Shown: positions 25,823 to 36,003, numbered from the stretch's first letter. The stretch is 64,000 nt of DNA from Rhizobium terrae (GCF_003425685.1 NZ_QJKM01000003.1:248001-312000), one strand, 5' to 3'. A program made the numbers and translations. Notes: a model not told the origin generated them from the letters alone.

Positions 25823-26203
25823 GTTCTTCCCCACCACATACAACACAAAAAACCCGTTGGCGCAGAGCAGGCAGAACACCGCGAACGAGCCGAGATCCTT
25901 GGCGTGCCGGCCGACGGTGGAGATTTCCGGCGAGATCCGGTCGACCAGTTCCTCGATCGCCGTATTCAGGGATTCGACGCCGAACAGAACGAGCATCAGG
26001 ATCAGGAAGATGAAGTGGTCGAGCAGCGTCGCTCCGACGGCGGCGAAGATGACGAGGCCGAGCGCGAAGGCATAGACCTCCTGGCGGAAGGCCGCCTCCC
26101 GCCAGAGCCTCCGCAGCCCCTGCATGGAATAGCGGAAAGACGCCACGATGCGGCGAAGCGTCGCTGCCTTTTCGATGTTGCTGTCGAGCGGCGTCTTCTC
26201 CAT
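25811..26203 (-). CDS. dgkA: Diacylglycerol kinase DgkA
   Basis: A 130-aa inner-membrane kinase that phosphorylates diacylglycerol to phosphatidic acid, recycling lipid released by phosphoglycerol transfer to periplasmic glucans. Three membrane helices are present. An amphipathic start reads LRRIVASFRYSMQGLRRLWR, and EAAFRQEVYAFALG follows. The active-site motif is ESLNTAIEELVDRISPE near residue 80. The start ATG at 26203 is five bases after the cobT stop. The pair shares a transcript, although the functions are not obviously linked. Confidence 0.93.
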   Translation of the reverse strand: MEKTPLDSNIEKAATLRRIVASFRYSMQGLRRLWREAAFRQEVYAFALGLVIFAAVGATLLDHFIFLILMLVLFGVESLNTAIEELVDRISPEISTVGRHAKDLGSFAVFCLLCANGFFVLYVVGKNLAF

Positions 26204-26208
26204 TCCGC

Positions 26209-27252
26209 TCAATGACCGTGGCCGTGGCCCTGATCGGGGCTCTTGTTGGCGACGCCGGCCTGTTCGAAGGTCGCCATGCCGGAATGGCAGGCCGCGGCCG
26301 CCTTGACGATGCCGGCGGCGAGCGCCGCGCCCGTCCCTTCGCCGAGCCGCATGCCGAGCGCCAGGAGCGGCGTCTTGCCGAGCTTTTCGATGGCACGCAG
26401 ATGCCCGGGCTCGCCCGATACGTGGCCGATCAGGCAGTGGTCGAGAGCGGCCGGATTGGCGGCCTTCAGGATCGAGGCGGCAGCCGTCACCACGTATCCG
26501 TCGATGAGGACAGGGATCTTTTCCATGCGGGCGGCAAGGATCGCGCCGGCGATCGCCGCGATCTCGCGGCCCCCGAGACGGCGGAGGATCTCGAGCGGAT
26601 CGTTCAGGTGATCCTTGTGGAATTCGACCGCCTGCTTCACCACGGCGATCTTCCTTTCGAGAAGTTCGCCATGCGAACCGGTACCGGGGCCGACCCAGTC
26701 CTCCGCCTCGCCGCCATAAAGGGCGAGATTGATGGCGGCGGCGACCGTCGTGTTGCCGATGCCCATCTCGCCGATGCACAGAAGATCCGTGCCGCCGGCG
26801 ATCGCCTCCATGCCGAAGGCCATGGTCGCGGCGCAGTCCCGTTCGGAAAGCGCCGCCTCGGTCGCGATGTCGCCGGTCGGGTAGTCGAGGGCCAGGTCGA
26901 AGATCTTCAGCCCGAGATCGTGGGTGACGCAGATCTGGTTGATCGCCGCCCCGCCGGCCGCGAAATTCTCGACCATCTGCTGTGTCACCGAGGAGGGATA
27001 GGGCGTGATGCCGTGTTTCGTGACGCCGTGATTGCCGGCAAAGATCGCCACCAGCGGCCGGTTCACCGCCGGCGCCCTGCCGGTCCATGCGGCAAGCCAG
27101 AAGGCGATCTCCTCCAGCCGGCCGAGCGCACCGGGCGGCTTGGTGAGCTGCCCGTCGCGCTCGCGGGCCGCCACCAGCGCCCGTGCGTCCGGCCCCGGAA
27201 GGTTGGCTAGCAGGACACGGAAATCGTCGAAAGGCAGGCCGCTCACGCTCAT
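26209..27252 (-). CDS. cobT: Nicotinate-nucleotide--dimethylbenzimidazole phosphoribosyltransferase
   Basis: A 347-aa enzyme (CobT; CobU in Pseudomonas naming). It transfers phosphoribose from nicotinate mononucleotide to 5,6-dimethylbenzimidazole, making alpha-ribazole phosphate for the cobalamin lower ligand. Conserved blocks are PPGALGRLEE at the start, VAIFAGNHGVTKHGITPYPS, GEMGIGNTTVAAAI, LIGHVSGEPGH and the catalytic glutamate in LGMRLGEGTGAALA. ATG at 27252 opens MSVSGLPFDDF after an AAGAGAGA site. The tail ends GHGHGH, a possible metal-affinity quirk. It is divergent from cobS. Confidence 0.95.
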   Translation of the reverse strand: MSVSGLPFDDFRVLLANLPGPDARALVAARERDGQLTKPPGALGRLEEIAFWLAAWTGRAPAVNRPLVAIFAGNHGVTKHGITPYPSSVTQQMVENFAAGGAAINQICVTHDLGLKIFDLALDYPTGDIATEAALSERDCAATMAFGMEAIAGGTDLLCIGEMGIGNTTVAAAINLALYGGEAEDWVGPGTGSHGELLERKIAVVKQAVEFHKDHLNDPLEILRRLGGREIAAIAGAILAARMEKIPVLIDGYVVTAAASILKAANPAALDHCLIGHVSGEPGHLRAIEKLGKTPLLALGMRLGEGTGAALAAGIVKAAAACHSGMATFEQAGVANKSPDQGHGHGH

Positions 27253-27362
27253 CGGAAATCTCTCTTGATATCTCAATCGGGCGCGACATCCGGGCAGCTT
27301 GTGTTTCCCGGCAAATCGCGCTTCTGTGCGCCTCTCATAATCGGGTCGGGAGGGACGAACAA

Positions 27363-28142
27363 CTGCCAAACGCGACGGAATTCATCGCCGACCTCGCCCG
27401 TTCGGTCGGTTTCCTCAGCCGCCTGCCGGTGCCGGACCGCTTTTTCAAGGGCCATGACGGCACGATCTCGCGTGCCGTGCGGGCATTTCCGCTGGCGGGC
27501 CTCGTCATCGCCGCCCTGCCCGCGTTCATCCTCTTCCTGATGCTGCAGTCGGGCGATCCGCTGCTGGCGAGCCTGATCGCAATCGCGCTGATGACGCTGA
27601 TGACCGGCGCTTTGCACGAGGACGGGCTGGCCGATGCGGCCGACGGACTCGGCGGCGGGCGCGACAGGGATCATGCGCTGTCGATCATGAAGGACAGCCG
27701 CAGCGGGGCCTATGGCGTGGTGGCGCTGATCCTGTCGTTTGCGCTTCGCGCATCGGCGCTTGCCGCCCTTGCGCGGACGGACCCGGCGCTCGCGGCGCTG
27801 GGGCTCGTGGCGGCGGCCGTGGTCAGCCGGGGCATCCTCGTCGCCCATTGGCATGCTCTTCCCTCGGCACGCGAGAGCGGTGTTGCGGCCAGTGCCGGAA
27901 TGCCGGAGGAAAGTGCGCGCAATATCGCGCTGTTCAGCGCGGCCGCCATCGCGATCCTCCTCATCGTCCCGCTTGCCGGCCTGCCGAAGACCCTGCTGTC
28001 GCTGATCGCCGCGGCCGCCGCCGGCTTCGGCTTCACCGGCTTCGTCCGCCGGAAACTCGGCGGCCATACCGGCGACACGATCGGCGCCACGCAACAGATA
28101 AGCGAGATCGTGATGCTCGCCGCCCTTGCTCTCGTCGCGTGA
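27363..28142 (+). CDS. cobS: Adenosylcobinamide-GDP ribazoletransferase (cobalamin synthase)
   Basis: A membrane enzyme of about 259 aa that joins alpha-ribazole to adenosylcobinamide-GDP as the last assembly step of cobalamin. The signature acidic motif is GALHEDGLADAADGLGGGRD (residues ~80-99), followed by MKDSRSGAYGVVAL. Six or more hydrophobic helices follow. The C-terminus has GHTGDTIGATQQISEI. No ATG, GTG or TTG lies in frame near the expected start. The best choice is CTG at 27363, preceded by GGGAGGGA. The frame is open upstream to 27183, inside the cobT region. Divergent from cobT across about 110 bp. Confidence 0.9.
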   Translation: MPNATEFIADLARSVGFLSRLPVPDRFFKGHDGTISRAVRAFPLAGLVIAALPAFILFLMLQSGDPLLASLIAIALMTLMTGALHEDGLADAADGLGGGRDRDHALSIMKDSRSGAYGVVALILSFALRASALAALARTDPALAALGLVAAAVVSRGILVAHWHALPSARESGVAASAGMPEESARNIALFSAAAIAILLIVPLAGLPKTLLSLIAAAAAGFGFTGFVRRKLGGHTGDTIGATQQISEIVMLAALALVA

Positions 28143-28160
28143 CATCCCGATATTGTTCCC

Positions 28161-28394
28161 ATGATTTCGCCCTGCATCCTCGTCTGCTCCATCGACCTCA
28201 AGACCGGCTACTGTTTCGGCTGCGGACGCACGCGCGACGAGATCGCCGGCTGGATGGACTATACGGATGCGGAACGACGCCGGCTGATGGACATCCTGCC
28301 CGCCCGGCTGGAAACCATCGAGCGCCGGCCGCGGCGGGAAACGAAACGCCGGCGCCTCGCCCAACAGTCGGCGAAGGAACGCGACAGCGCATGA
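28161..28394 (+). CDS. DUF1289 domain protein
   Basis: A 77-aa protein with the DUF1289 cysteine pattern: SPCILVCSIDLKTGYCFGCG (Cys at ~5, 9, 18, 21), then RTRDEIAGWMDYTDAERRR. The cysteines probably bind metal. Its function is unknown. It is basic at the C-terminus and overlaps the next gene by four bases (ATGA at 28391), so the two are translationally coupled. It starts 18 bp after cobS. Confidence 0.9.
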   Translation: MISPCILVCSIDLKTGYCFGCGRTRDEIAGWMDYTDAERRRLMDILPARLETIERRPRRETKRRRLAQQSAKERDSA

Positions 28395-29095
28395 ACCCAT
28401 TGACAATCGTTCTCGCCATTCTCGGCATCGGCCTTGCCTTTCTCCTCGTCAACCACGACGGCGGCCGGACCATGGGCATCGACAACGACGATTTCGGCCG
28501 GCTGGTCTATCTGATACCGCTTGCCGGCCTGTTCGGCGCCGGCATTCTTGCCGGCCGGCGCGGCAGCCTCAACACCGTCTTCCAGCAGTTCGCCATCTGG
28601 CTCGTCATCATCCTCGGCCTGGTCGTCGCCTATCTCTACCGCGACGACGCCCGCAATGTCGCCGCAAGGGTGACGGCTGGTCTTTTGCCCGGCACGGCGG
28701 TGGTGGTCACGAACAGCGAGGGCGGTAACGAAGTGATCATCCACAAGACGCGCGGAAGCCATTTCCAGACCAATGTCGGGATCAACGGCAAGGTCCTGCA
28801 CATGCTGGTCGATACCGGCGCCAGCACGGTTGTGCTCTCCTACGACGATGCCCGCGCGGTGGGGCTTGATCCGCAGAAGCTCGATTTCAGCGTCACGGTG
28901 ATGACCGCCAACGGCCGGGCGCTCGCCGCGCCGGTCCGCCTCGAAGAGATCGCCATCGGCCCGATCGTCCGCAAGAACATCCGCGCCATGGTCGCCGAGG
29001 ATGGAAAACTCGGCGAAAGCCTGCTCGGCATGAGCTTTCTCTCGACCCTCGGCTCGTTGCAGATGCAGACGGACGAGCTGAAACTGAGGGATTAG
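28391..29095 (+). CDS. Retropepsin-like aspartic protease, membrane-anchored (TIGR02281-type)
   Basis: A 234-aa protein. Two or three hydrophobic helices lie in the N-terminal ~85 residues. A single-domain aspartic protease follows, with the active-site triad in HMLVDTGASTVVLSYDDARA near residue 140 and the second conserved Gly/Leu stretch LGESLLGMSFLSTLGSLQMQ at the end. Members of this clan work as dimers in the periplasm. The substrate is unknown. It overlaps the DUF1289 gene, and the same gene pair recurs in alphaproteobacteria. Confidence 0.9.
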   Translation: MNPLTIVLAILGIGLAFLLVNHDGGRTMGIDNDDFGRLVYLIPLAGLFGAGILAGRRGSLNTVFQQFAIWLVIILGLVVAYLYRDDARNVAARVTAGLLPGTAVVVTNSEGGNEVIIHKTRGSHFQTNVGINGKVLHMLVDTGASTVVLSYDDARAVGLDPQKLDFSVTVMTANGRALAAPVRLEEIAIGPIVRKNIRAMVAEDGKLGESLLGMSFLSTLGSLQMQTDELKLRD

Positions 29096-29104
29096 ATCGA
29101 AACC

Positions 29105-30046
29105 CTACGCCGGTTCGCCAGGACAGGGCCATTGCGACAGCTGCGCGGTCGCAATGATCGTGCAATCATCCTTGCGGCAAAGACAGATTTCGGTTCCTGC
29201 CGGGTGGAAGGCCGGGCGTCCGGGGAATTTTCCGGGGACCCGCGCGAACGGGACAAGCCCGTCGGCAGACAGGAAAAGGTGCGCTTCTGCCGACGAGAAG
29301 GCAATCCACCGCCCCTCCGGAGACCAGACGGGCCTGGAAAAAGAAGGCCTCGGTGCAAAAACATGCTCGCAAAGGCTCGAGCCGGTCGCCCTGTCTCTCA
29401 TCACCCATTTCGAGGGCCGCCGGCCGATCTCGTAGATCGGATCGGCAATGATATAGCGGCAGAGAATTCTGGAGCCGCCCGGCGAAATATACATTCCGCT
29501 GGCGAAGGTATTGTCCGTCAGCTCGCGCATTTCGAAGGTCTCGACGTCCAGGCCGCAGAGCACTTCGCCGACCGGATCGCGGTCGGATCGAGCCGGAATC
29601 AGGCGAACCACCGTCAAGAAATCGGTCCCGGGAACCAGATGAAGCACCCGCAACTGGGAGCCGACCCGAAACGGCTCGCGGACCCGGCTGCCGTCCCGCG
29701 GATCGAGGCGCTGGAGCAGGCCGTTCCAGGTCGCAAACAGAAAAGTTCCGTCGGCAAGCAGCGTGCCCCGATCACCTTCTCCGACCGGCTCCGTCTGCCA
29801 GAGGATTTCGCCGGTATCGCGGCAGAGGCCGAAATGGCGCCCGGACGTGTCGGTCGCGACAATCCTCCCCGCTTCCGGCGCTTCGACGAGGTGGCAGCAA
29901 TATCGGACCCTGGCTGTCCAGAGCCTGGTCGGTTCGATGCGTCCCTCCGGCGTCCGCTCCAGCGAATGTCGTTCGATGCGATTGCCGTCAACCGTGACGA
30001 TGGCCGCGCCGCCGTCGACAAACAGTGCAAGGTCGACCGTCTTCAT
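29105..30046 (-). CDS. Beta-propeller (WD40/PQQ-like) protein
   Basis: A 313-aa cytosolic-looking protein without a signal peptide. It is built of short beta repeats with a recurrent pattern: GRIVATDTSGRHFGLCRDTG, TLLADGTFLFATWNGLLQRL, YISPGGSRILCRYIIADPIY, and VWSPEGRWIAFSSAEAHLFL. These match a seven-bladed propeller of the YVTN/PQQ/TolB type. No catalytic residues are apparent, so a binding or scaffold role is the best guess. AGGAG precedes ATG at 30046. The araC gene ends 91 bp upstream on the same strand. Confidence 0.65.
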   Translation of the reverse strand: MKTVDLALFVDGGAAIVTVDGNRIERHSLERTPEGRIEPTRLWTARVRYCCHLVEAPEAGRIVATDTSGRHFGLCRDTGEILWQTEPVGEGDRGTLLADGTFLFATWNGLLQRLDPRDGSRVREPFRVGSQLRVLHLVPGTDFLTVVRLIPARSDRDPVGEVLCGLDVETFEMRELTDNTFASGMYISPGGSRILCRYIIADPIYEIGRRPSKWVMRDRATGSSLCEHVFAPRPSFSRPVWSPEGRWIAFSSAEAHLFLSADGLVPFARVPGKFPGRPAFHPAGTEICLCRKDDCTIIATAQLSQWPCPGEPA

Positions 30047-30137
30047 CGAACACTCCTCGAATGGACCAGATGAGCAGTTGCGAAGAGTGTAGACCGGCAG
30101 ATGGACGAGCGTGTGTCGGCCCGAGCCGATGTTTTCG

Positions 30138-31121
30138 TCAGCCGAAATCCCTCGGGGCCAGATCCGCCCCGTCGCCCTTCCTGCGGAACTGGCTCGGCGG
30201 CGCGCCGATGATGCGCTTGAAGGCGCGGCTGAAGGAGGCTTCGGCGTCATAACCCAGCCGCTCGGCGACGATCGCGACGCGCTCGCCATCCTTCAGCCAG
30301 AGCCGCGCCTGGTGCATGCGCACCCGTGCCACGTAGCGCGCCGGTGTCTCGCCGACCACCTTCAGGAACCGTTCGGCGAAACCGGAACGCGAGGCGCCCA
30401 TCAGCCGCGCCAGCGCTGCGACACTCCAGTCGCGGTCCGGCTGCAGGTGGATCGCCGCGAGCACCCGGCCGACATCGGGGCTGCGCACCGCCGCGATCCA
30501 GCCGGTCGTGTCGCCGCAGCCGTGTTCGACCCAGGTGCGGATCAGCGTCGCGGTGAGCACGTCCGCGAGCCGCGCGACGATGCCGCCAGCGCCGACCCGG
30601 TCCATCTCCACCTCGCGGGCCATGGCGTCGAGAAGATGCGGGATGGCGGGATCGCTTTTCGCCAGATCGCTGGTCAGCATCGCGTCCGGCATCAGTTGCA
30701 GGAGCGGGTGCAGCTTGTCGATGTTGAACTGCATGGAGGCCGTGAAGGCGAGCGTCCCGCCGCCGATATCGGCGCATTGCACGTCATAGATGCCGCTGCA
30801 CACCTCCTTGCGGCGGAAACGGTCGAACGGCGTCGGCGGCACTCCCGGCGTGCTGGCCAGCACATGCCGGTCGCCGCGCGGCAAAAGCACCGCGTCGCCG
30901 GGCTTCAGCTCCAGCCACTCGCCGGACGGCGCCTGAAGCCAGCAGGCGCCGCAGGAAATGAAATGGAAGCGCGCCGCTTCCTCGGCCGGAAACAGGGTGG
31001 CCCAGGGCTCGGCTAGCCGGCAGCGGCCATATTCGACGCCGTCGAGCCTCAGGCCCCGCAGCATCTCGGTCAGCGGGTCGTTTGAATTGAGCGGGAGTTC
31101 TTTGGACGATCTGTCAAGCAT
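30138..31121 (-). CDS. AraC-family transcriptional regulator with cupin sensor domain
   Basis: A 327-aa regulator. The N-terminal ~170 residues form an AraC-binding-type cupin domain (FHFISCGACWLQAPSGEWLE, then KPGDAVLLPRGDRHVL). The C-terminal ~100 residues hold two HTH motifs (WSVAALARLMGASRSGFAER and VAIVAERLGYDAEASFSRAF), ending in PSQFRRKGDG. It matches the cupin_6/AraC group often found beside MFS exporters. ATG at 31121 is divergent from the MFS gene at 31220. It is likely the local regulator of that gene; no operator was identified with confidence. Confidence 0.9.
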   Translation of the reverse strand: MLDRSSKELPLNSNDPLTEMLRGLRLDGVEYGRCRLAEPWATLFPAEEAARFHFISCGACWLQAPSGEWLELKPGDAVLLPRGDRHVLASTPGVPPTPFDRFRRKEVCSGIYDVQCADIGGGTLAFTASMQFNIDKLHPLLQLMPDAMLTSDLAKSDPAIPHLLDAMAREVEMDRVGAGGIVARLADVLTATLIRTWVEHGCGDTTGWIAAVRSPDVGRVLAAIHLQPDRDWSVAALARLMGASRSGFAERFLKVVGETPARYVARVRMHQARLWLKDGERVAIVAERLGYDAEASFSRAFKRIIGAPPSQFRRKGDGADLAPRDFG

Positions 31122-31219
31122 ATCGGATTTTCTAGCATGGAAAGTACAGGTTGTCATCCCTAAGTCTGTGCCACTCCCGCAACGGGACTCTGTGAACCTC
31201 CCAACACAGGACGACAACC

Positions 31220-32464
31220 ATGACAGACAGCACTTTCGAAGCGGACGCGCGCGCCGCGTCCGGCGCCGACATGTCCGGCCCCGGCGCCTCCCCCAAGGCC
31301 TCCCACCAGGCCCGCTGGGACGCGATCTTTTCCCTCACCCTCGGCGTCTTCGGCCTCGTCACCGCCGAGTTCCTGCCGGCAAGCCTTCTCACGCCCATCT
31401 CCGCCGATCTCGGCATCAGTTCCGGCACGGCGGGACAGACGGTCACGGTCACCGCGATCGTCGCCGCCATCGCCGGTCCGGCGGTCGTCATCGGCACGCG
31501 CAGCCTCAACCGCCGCTGGACGCTGTTCGGGCTCACCGCCCTTCTCGTCATCGCCAGCGCGCTTGCAGCGCTCGCCAACGGCCTGACGCTGCTCCTCGTC
31601 TCGCGCGTCCTGCTCGGCATCGGGCTTGGCGGCTTCTGGGCGATGGCCGGCGCGCTCGCCATGCGGCTCGTGCCCATCGACCACCTGCCGCGCGCCATGG
31701 CGATCATCTTCACCGGCGTCTCCGTCGCGACCGTCACCGCCGCCCCGCTCGGCGCCTATATCGGCTCGACGCTCGGCTGGCGGGCGGCCTTCGTCATCGC
31801 CGGCGCCGTCGGCATCCTGGCGCTCCTCGCGCAGATGGTCACCGTGCCCTCGCTACCGCCTGCCGGACATGCCGGTCTCGGCACGATGGCCGCCGTCCTC
31901 AAGCGCCCGAAGATCCGCATCGGCCTGTTCGCCACGCTCTTGATCGTCGCCGGCCATTTCGCGGGCTTCACCTATATCCGCCCGTATCTCGAAGAAGTCC
32001 CGCATTTCGACGTCGAGATGATCTCGCTCGTGCTCCTCGCCTACGGCATCGGCGGCTTCTTCGGCAACATCGTCGGCGGCATGATCACCGAGCGCAGCGC
32101 GACCATGGGCGTCGTCTTCGCCTCCAGCTTGATTGCGGCCTCGGCGGTGATCCTCGCCACGCTCGGCGTCTCGCCGGTCGCCTCGGCCGTCGCAGCCACC
32201 CTGTGGGGCTTCGCCTTCGGCGCGCTGCCGGTCAGCATCCAGAGCTACATCACCCGCGCCGCCCCGGACGAGGCCGAAAGCGCCGGCGCCCTGCTGCTGA
32301 CGACGTTCCAGATCGCGATTTCCAGCGGCGCGGTCCTCGGCGGCCTGCTGATCGACCTGCAGGGCCCGATCGGCGTCATGTCCTTCCTCGGCGTCGCCGC
32401 CATTCTCGGCGCCTTCGTGATGGTCGCCCGCGGCGGCCGCCAGGTGCAGCTCAGCGAGGGCTGA
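31220..32464 (+). CDS. MFS transporter, sugar/purine efflux-like (NepI/AraJ-type)
   Basis: A 414-aa twelve-helix permease. A hydrophilic N-terminal ~35 residues is followed by LGVFGLVTAEFLPASLLTPI, typical of the NepI/AraJ/SotB branch, and by SRVLLGIGLGGFWAMAGALA. These transporters are efflux pumps for sugars, purine nucleosides or arabinose-like compounds; the substrate is not fixed by sequence. It is divergent from the araC-type gene, a common regulator-exporter pairing. The convergent ABC permease gene follows 28 bp after the stop. Confidence 0.9.
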   Translation: MTDSTFEADARAASGADMSGPGASPKASHQARWDAIFSLTLGVFGLVTAEFLPASLLTPISADLGISSGTAGQTVTVTAIVAAIAGPAVVIGTRSLNRRWTLFGLTALLVIASALAALANGLTLLLVSRVLLGIGLGGFWAMAGALAMRLVPIDHLPRAMAIIFTGVSVATVTAAPLGAYIGSTLGWRAAFVIAGAVGILALLAQMVTVPSLPPAGHAGLGTMAAVLKRPKIRIGLFATLLIVAGHFAGFTYIRPYLEEVPHFDVEMISLVLLAYGIGGFFGNIVGGMITERSATMGVVFASSLIAASAVILATLGVSPVASAVAATLWGFAFGALPVSIQSYITRAAPDEAESAGALLLTTFQIAISSGAVLGGLLIDLQGPIGVMSFLGVAAILGAFVMVARGGRQVQLSEG

Positions 32465-32492
32465 GCGGTTCCCACACTCCTGCCGGCTGCGG

Positions 32493-33250
32493 TCAGTTCC
32501 GCAGCCGGTAACCCGTCCTGAACATCCAGCCGACGACCGACAGGCAGATCACCAGGAAAAGACCGACCATCGCAAGGCTGATCGCCGGATTGACGTCGGC
32601 GATCTCGTAGAAGCTCCAGCGGAAACCGCTGACGAGGTAGAGAACCGGATTGAGATGGCTCACCGCCTGCCAGAAGGGCGGCAGCATGTCGATCGAATAG
32701 AAGCTGCCGCCGAGGAAGGTCAGCGGCGGCACGACGAGCATCGGCACGATGTTCAGTTGCTCGAAGTTCTTCGCCCAGATGCCGATGATGAAGCCGAACA
32801 GGCTGAAGCTGACCGCCGTCAGCACCAGGAAGACCACCATCATGAACGGATGGGCGATCGAGATGTCGACGAAGAAGGAGGCGGTCGCCAATATGATGAG
32901 GCCGATGATCAGCCCCTTGCTCGCCGCAGCCCCCACGTAACCGACAAGGATCTCCGTCATCGCCACCGGCGCCGAAAGGATCTCGTAGATCGTTCCGGTG
33001 AATTTCGGGAAATAGATGCCGATCGAGCCGTTTGCGATGCATTGCGTGAGCAGCGTCAGCATGATCAGGCCCGGCGTGATGAAGGAGCCGTAGGACACGC
33101 CCTCGACCGTCTGGATGCGCGAGCCGATCGCGGTCCCGAAGACGATGAAATAGAGCGAGGTGGTGATGACCGGCGAGATGACGCTCTGCAGCAGCGTGCG
33201 CTGCATGCGGGCCATCTCGAAAACGTAGATCGACTTGATCGCCTCGAAAT

Positions 33251-33254
<4 letters not shown>
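32493..33254 (-). CDS. ABC-2 type transporter permease
   Basis: A 253-aa membrane subunit with six hydrophobic segments. It has the ABC-2 family patterns: [20 protein letters not shown] at the start, [20 protein letters not shown] in the amphipathic loop, and [20 protein letters not shown] near the end. It resembles YadH/NodJ exporters. ATG at 33254 overlaps the ATPase stop by four bases. With the ATPase it forms a two-gene exporter of unknown substrate. Confidence 0.9.
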
Positions 33255-34189
<935 letters not shown>

Positions 34190-34319
34190 GCGGAAAGCAT
34201 CTTTTCGAAATTGATTTGCGGAATTCGCGGCCAATATAGGGACGGCGTTTATCTAAACCATCCCTGTTAGAAGAATATTGCGTTCGATTTTCTTGATCAA
34301 TCCTTGGCCGGAATGGGCC

Positions 34320-34781
34320 TCAAGGCCTCACCAGCCCCCCGCCATAATCGAGCGCATAGACCTGCCGACCATCGACCATGATGATTTCACGTCCGCGAAA
34401 ACGTGAGGCATCGCCGGAATTCTCGTCGATATAGGTCCCGTGCGTGCCGATCCATTCGAAGCCGCCGAGAAAGCGGCCTTGTTCGTACAAGGCGGAAAGT
34501 GCTGCCTTTATCGTCGCGCCGGCACGGCTGGCGTCGATCAAGTCCGGACGAAGAATGAAACCATAATAGTTCATGCCCCAGACCGGCACGTCGTCACGCC
34601 AGATGATTTCCTGCCCGATGAAATCGGACCCGCCGAAATAGCTGTCGAGATACCGCCACTCCCCCTCACGCCAAGCCAGGTCGCGGGACCTTGCCCGGCT
34701 TGAGCGGTTCTCTTCGCCACCGCCGACATAGGCTGCGGCCTTCGCCTTGACGATCACTCGGTCCAAAAGCTCGATGTCCAT
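34320..34781 (-). CDS. DUF5680 domain protein
   Basis: A 153-aa protein recognised as DUF5680 by KAKAAAYVGGGEENRSSRAR near the start, then GEWRYLDSYFGGSDFIGQEI and PVWGMNYYGFIL. The function is unknown. ATG at 34781 begins MDIELL; an upstream ATG at 34802 is possible. The surrounding gap toward the ABC ATPase (34190-34319) shows no gene. Confidence 0.75.
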   Translation of the reverse strand: MDIELLDRVIVKAKAAAYVGGGEENRSSRARSRDLAWREGEWRYLDSYFGGSDFIGQEIIWRDDVPVWGMNYYGFILRPDLIDASRAGATIKAALSALYEQGRFLGGFEWIGTHGTYIDENSGDASRFRGREIIMVDGRQVYALDYGGGLVRP

Positions 34782-34842
34782 ATCCCCCTCCAGACGGAAC
34801 ATATAGTGAACACACTATCGGAAAGCCGTCAAGAGCTCTCGG

Positions 34843-35664
34843 TTAGACGATAATCGTCAGGAAGAACTGGATCGAGATGACGATCAGGAAGATGCCGAAA
34901 CCGGCTTCGAGCTGGCGTTTCGACATGGCATGCGCCAGCCGCGCACCGACCGGCGCCAGACAAAGCGTGATCGGGATGAGCAGCAGCACGGCCAGCCAGT
35001 TGATATATCCGGTGGAAAATGGCGGCAGGCCGGGCACGCCCCAGCCGCCCCAGACATAACCCGCCAGTCCGGGCAGCGAGATCAGCACGCCGACGCCGGA
35101 AGACGTCGCGACCGCCTGGTGGATCGAGCGGCCGTAGAGCGTCATGAACGTATTGTTCAGAACCCCGCCGCCGATGCCCATCAGCCCGGACAGGACGCCG
35201 ATCCCGGTGCCGACCATAAATTTCAGCGGATTGCCCGGCAGGTCTTCGCCGAGCCGCCAGCTTGCCCGGTTGAAGATCATCCGGAAGGCGAGCACCAGCG
35301 CGATCACCGCGAAGATCACCCTCAGTTCGACGCTGGAAGCCTTGGCGGCGATGGCTGTCGCGGCAAGCGTGCCGAGCGGCACGGCGACGACCCAGCCCTT
35401 CAGGAGCGCCGTGTCGACCGCGCCCCGCTGCCGGTGCGCGGTGAAGGAGCGCACCGAGGTCGGCACGATGATCGCCAGCGACGTGCCGAGCGCAAGCTGC
35501 ATGCGCACCTCTTCGGCGATGCCGAGAAGCCCGAAGACATGGAAGAAGATCGGGACAAGGATCGCGCCCCCGCCGATGCCGAACAGACCGGCCAGCAGGC
35601 CGGCGACCACACCGCCCGCGACAAGCGCCGCGATGAAGGGCAGGAATTCGATGAATGAGGGCAT
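34843..35664 (-). CDS. TauE/SafE-family sulfite/organosulfonate exporter
   Basis: A 273-aa membrane protein with about eight helices and the internal duplication typical of the family: AGLLAGLFGIGGGAILVPIF in the first half and IGVLSGLMGIGGGVLNNTFM in the second, sharing a GLxGIGGG pattern. These proteins export sulfite, sulfoacetate or related anions. The link to the cysteine genes 20 kb away is only thematic. ATG at 35664 opens MPSFIEFLPF. Confidence 0.9.
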   Translation of the reverse strand: MPSFIEFLPFIAALVAGGVVAGLLAGLFGIGGGAILVPIFFHVFGLLGIAEEVRMQLALGTSLAIIVPTSVRSFTAHRQRGAVDTALLKGWVVAVPLGTLAATAIAAKASSVELRVIFAVIALVLAFRMIFNRASWRLGEDLPGNPLKFMVGTGIGVLSGLMGIGGGVLNNTFMTLYGRSIHQAVATSSGVGVLISLPGLAGYVWGGWGVPGLPPFSTGYINWLAVLLLIPITLCLAPVGARLAHAMSKRQLEAGFGIFLIVISIQFFLTIIV

Positions 35665-35871
35665 CAGGGCGTCCGGAGGGAGGCGGCTTGGTGGAAGAAC
35701 GAGATTCCCTCTTCCGCTGTCATTTTTCCGTGACGTTCTTACAGCATTGTGCCGCGCAGGCAAGCAACGGTCGCGTCTTTACGCCGCAAGCAACCCCTCG
35801 TGCGACCGTCATGACCAGACTATTTCAGTTCTCTCGTTTCCGCTTGCCGCATATGTCGTGTTTTTGAGTAT

Positions 35872-35952
35872 CAGTTCTCGTAATCGGAGGAACCGCTCTC
35901 CCCGCGAGCCCACCTCCGCCCTCGCCGGCTCATCGAGCCGGCTTTCTTTTTT
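35872..35952 (+). ncRNA. Candidate small RNA with intrinsic terminator
   Basis: In the 512-bp gap 35665-36176 no protein gene is supported. A plus-strand unit is visible: CGGAGG (35885-35890) pairs with CCTCCG (35913-35918). It is followed by a terminator, GCCGGCT (35924-35930) / AGCCGGC (35936-35942), and a TTTCTTTTTT run. A CTTGCC-like -35 lies near 35842. The exposed CCTCC-type sequence resembles anti-Shine-Dalgarno regions of alphaproteobacterial sRNAs. The 5' end is a guess. Confidence 0.4.
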
Positions 35953-36003
35953 GTGCTCTTCGGCCGATGCCCCCGGAGATTTCCCCCCGCCGAAGGACAG
36001 GGC

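Noticed and set aside
27253..27362. Cobalamin riboswitch between cobT and cobS
   Set aside because: The gap is only about 110 bp and lacks the conserved cobalamin-box bases.
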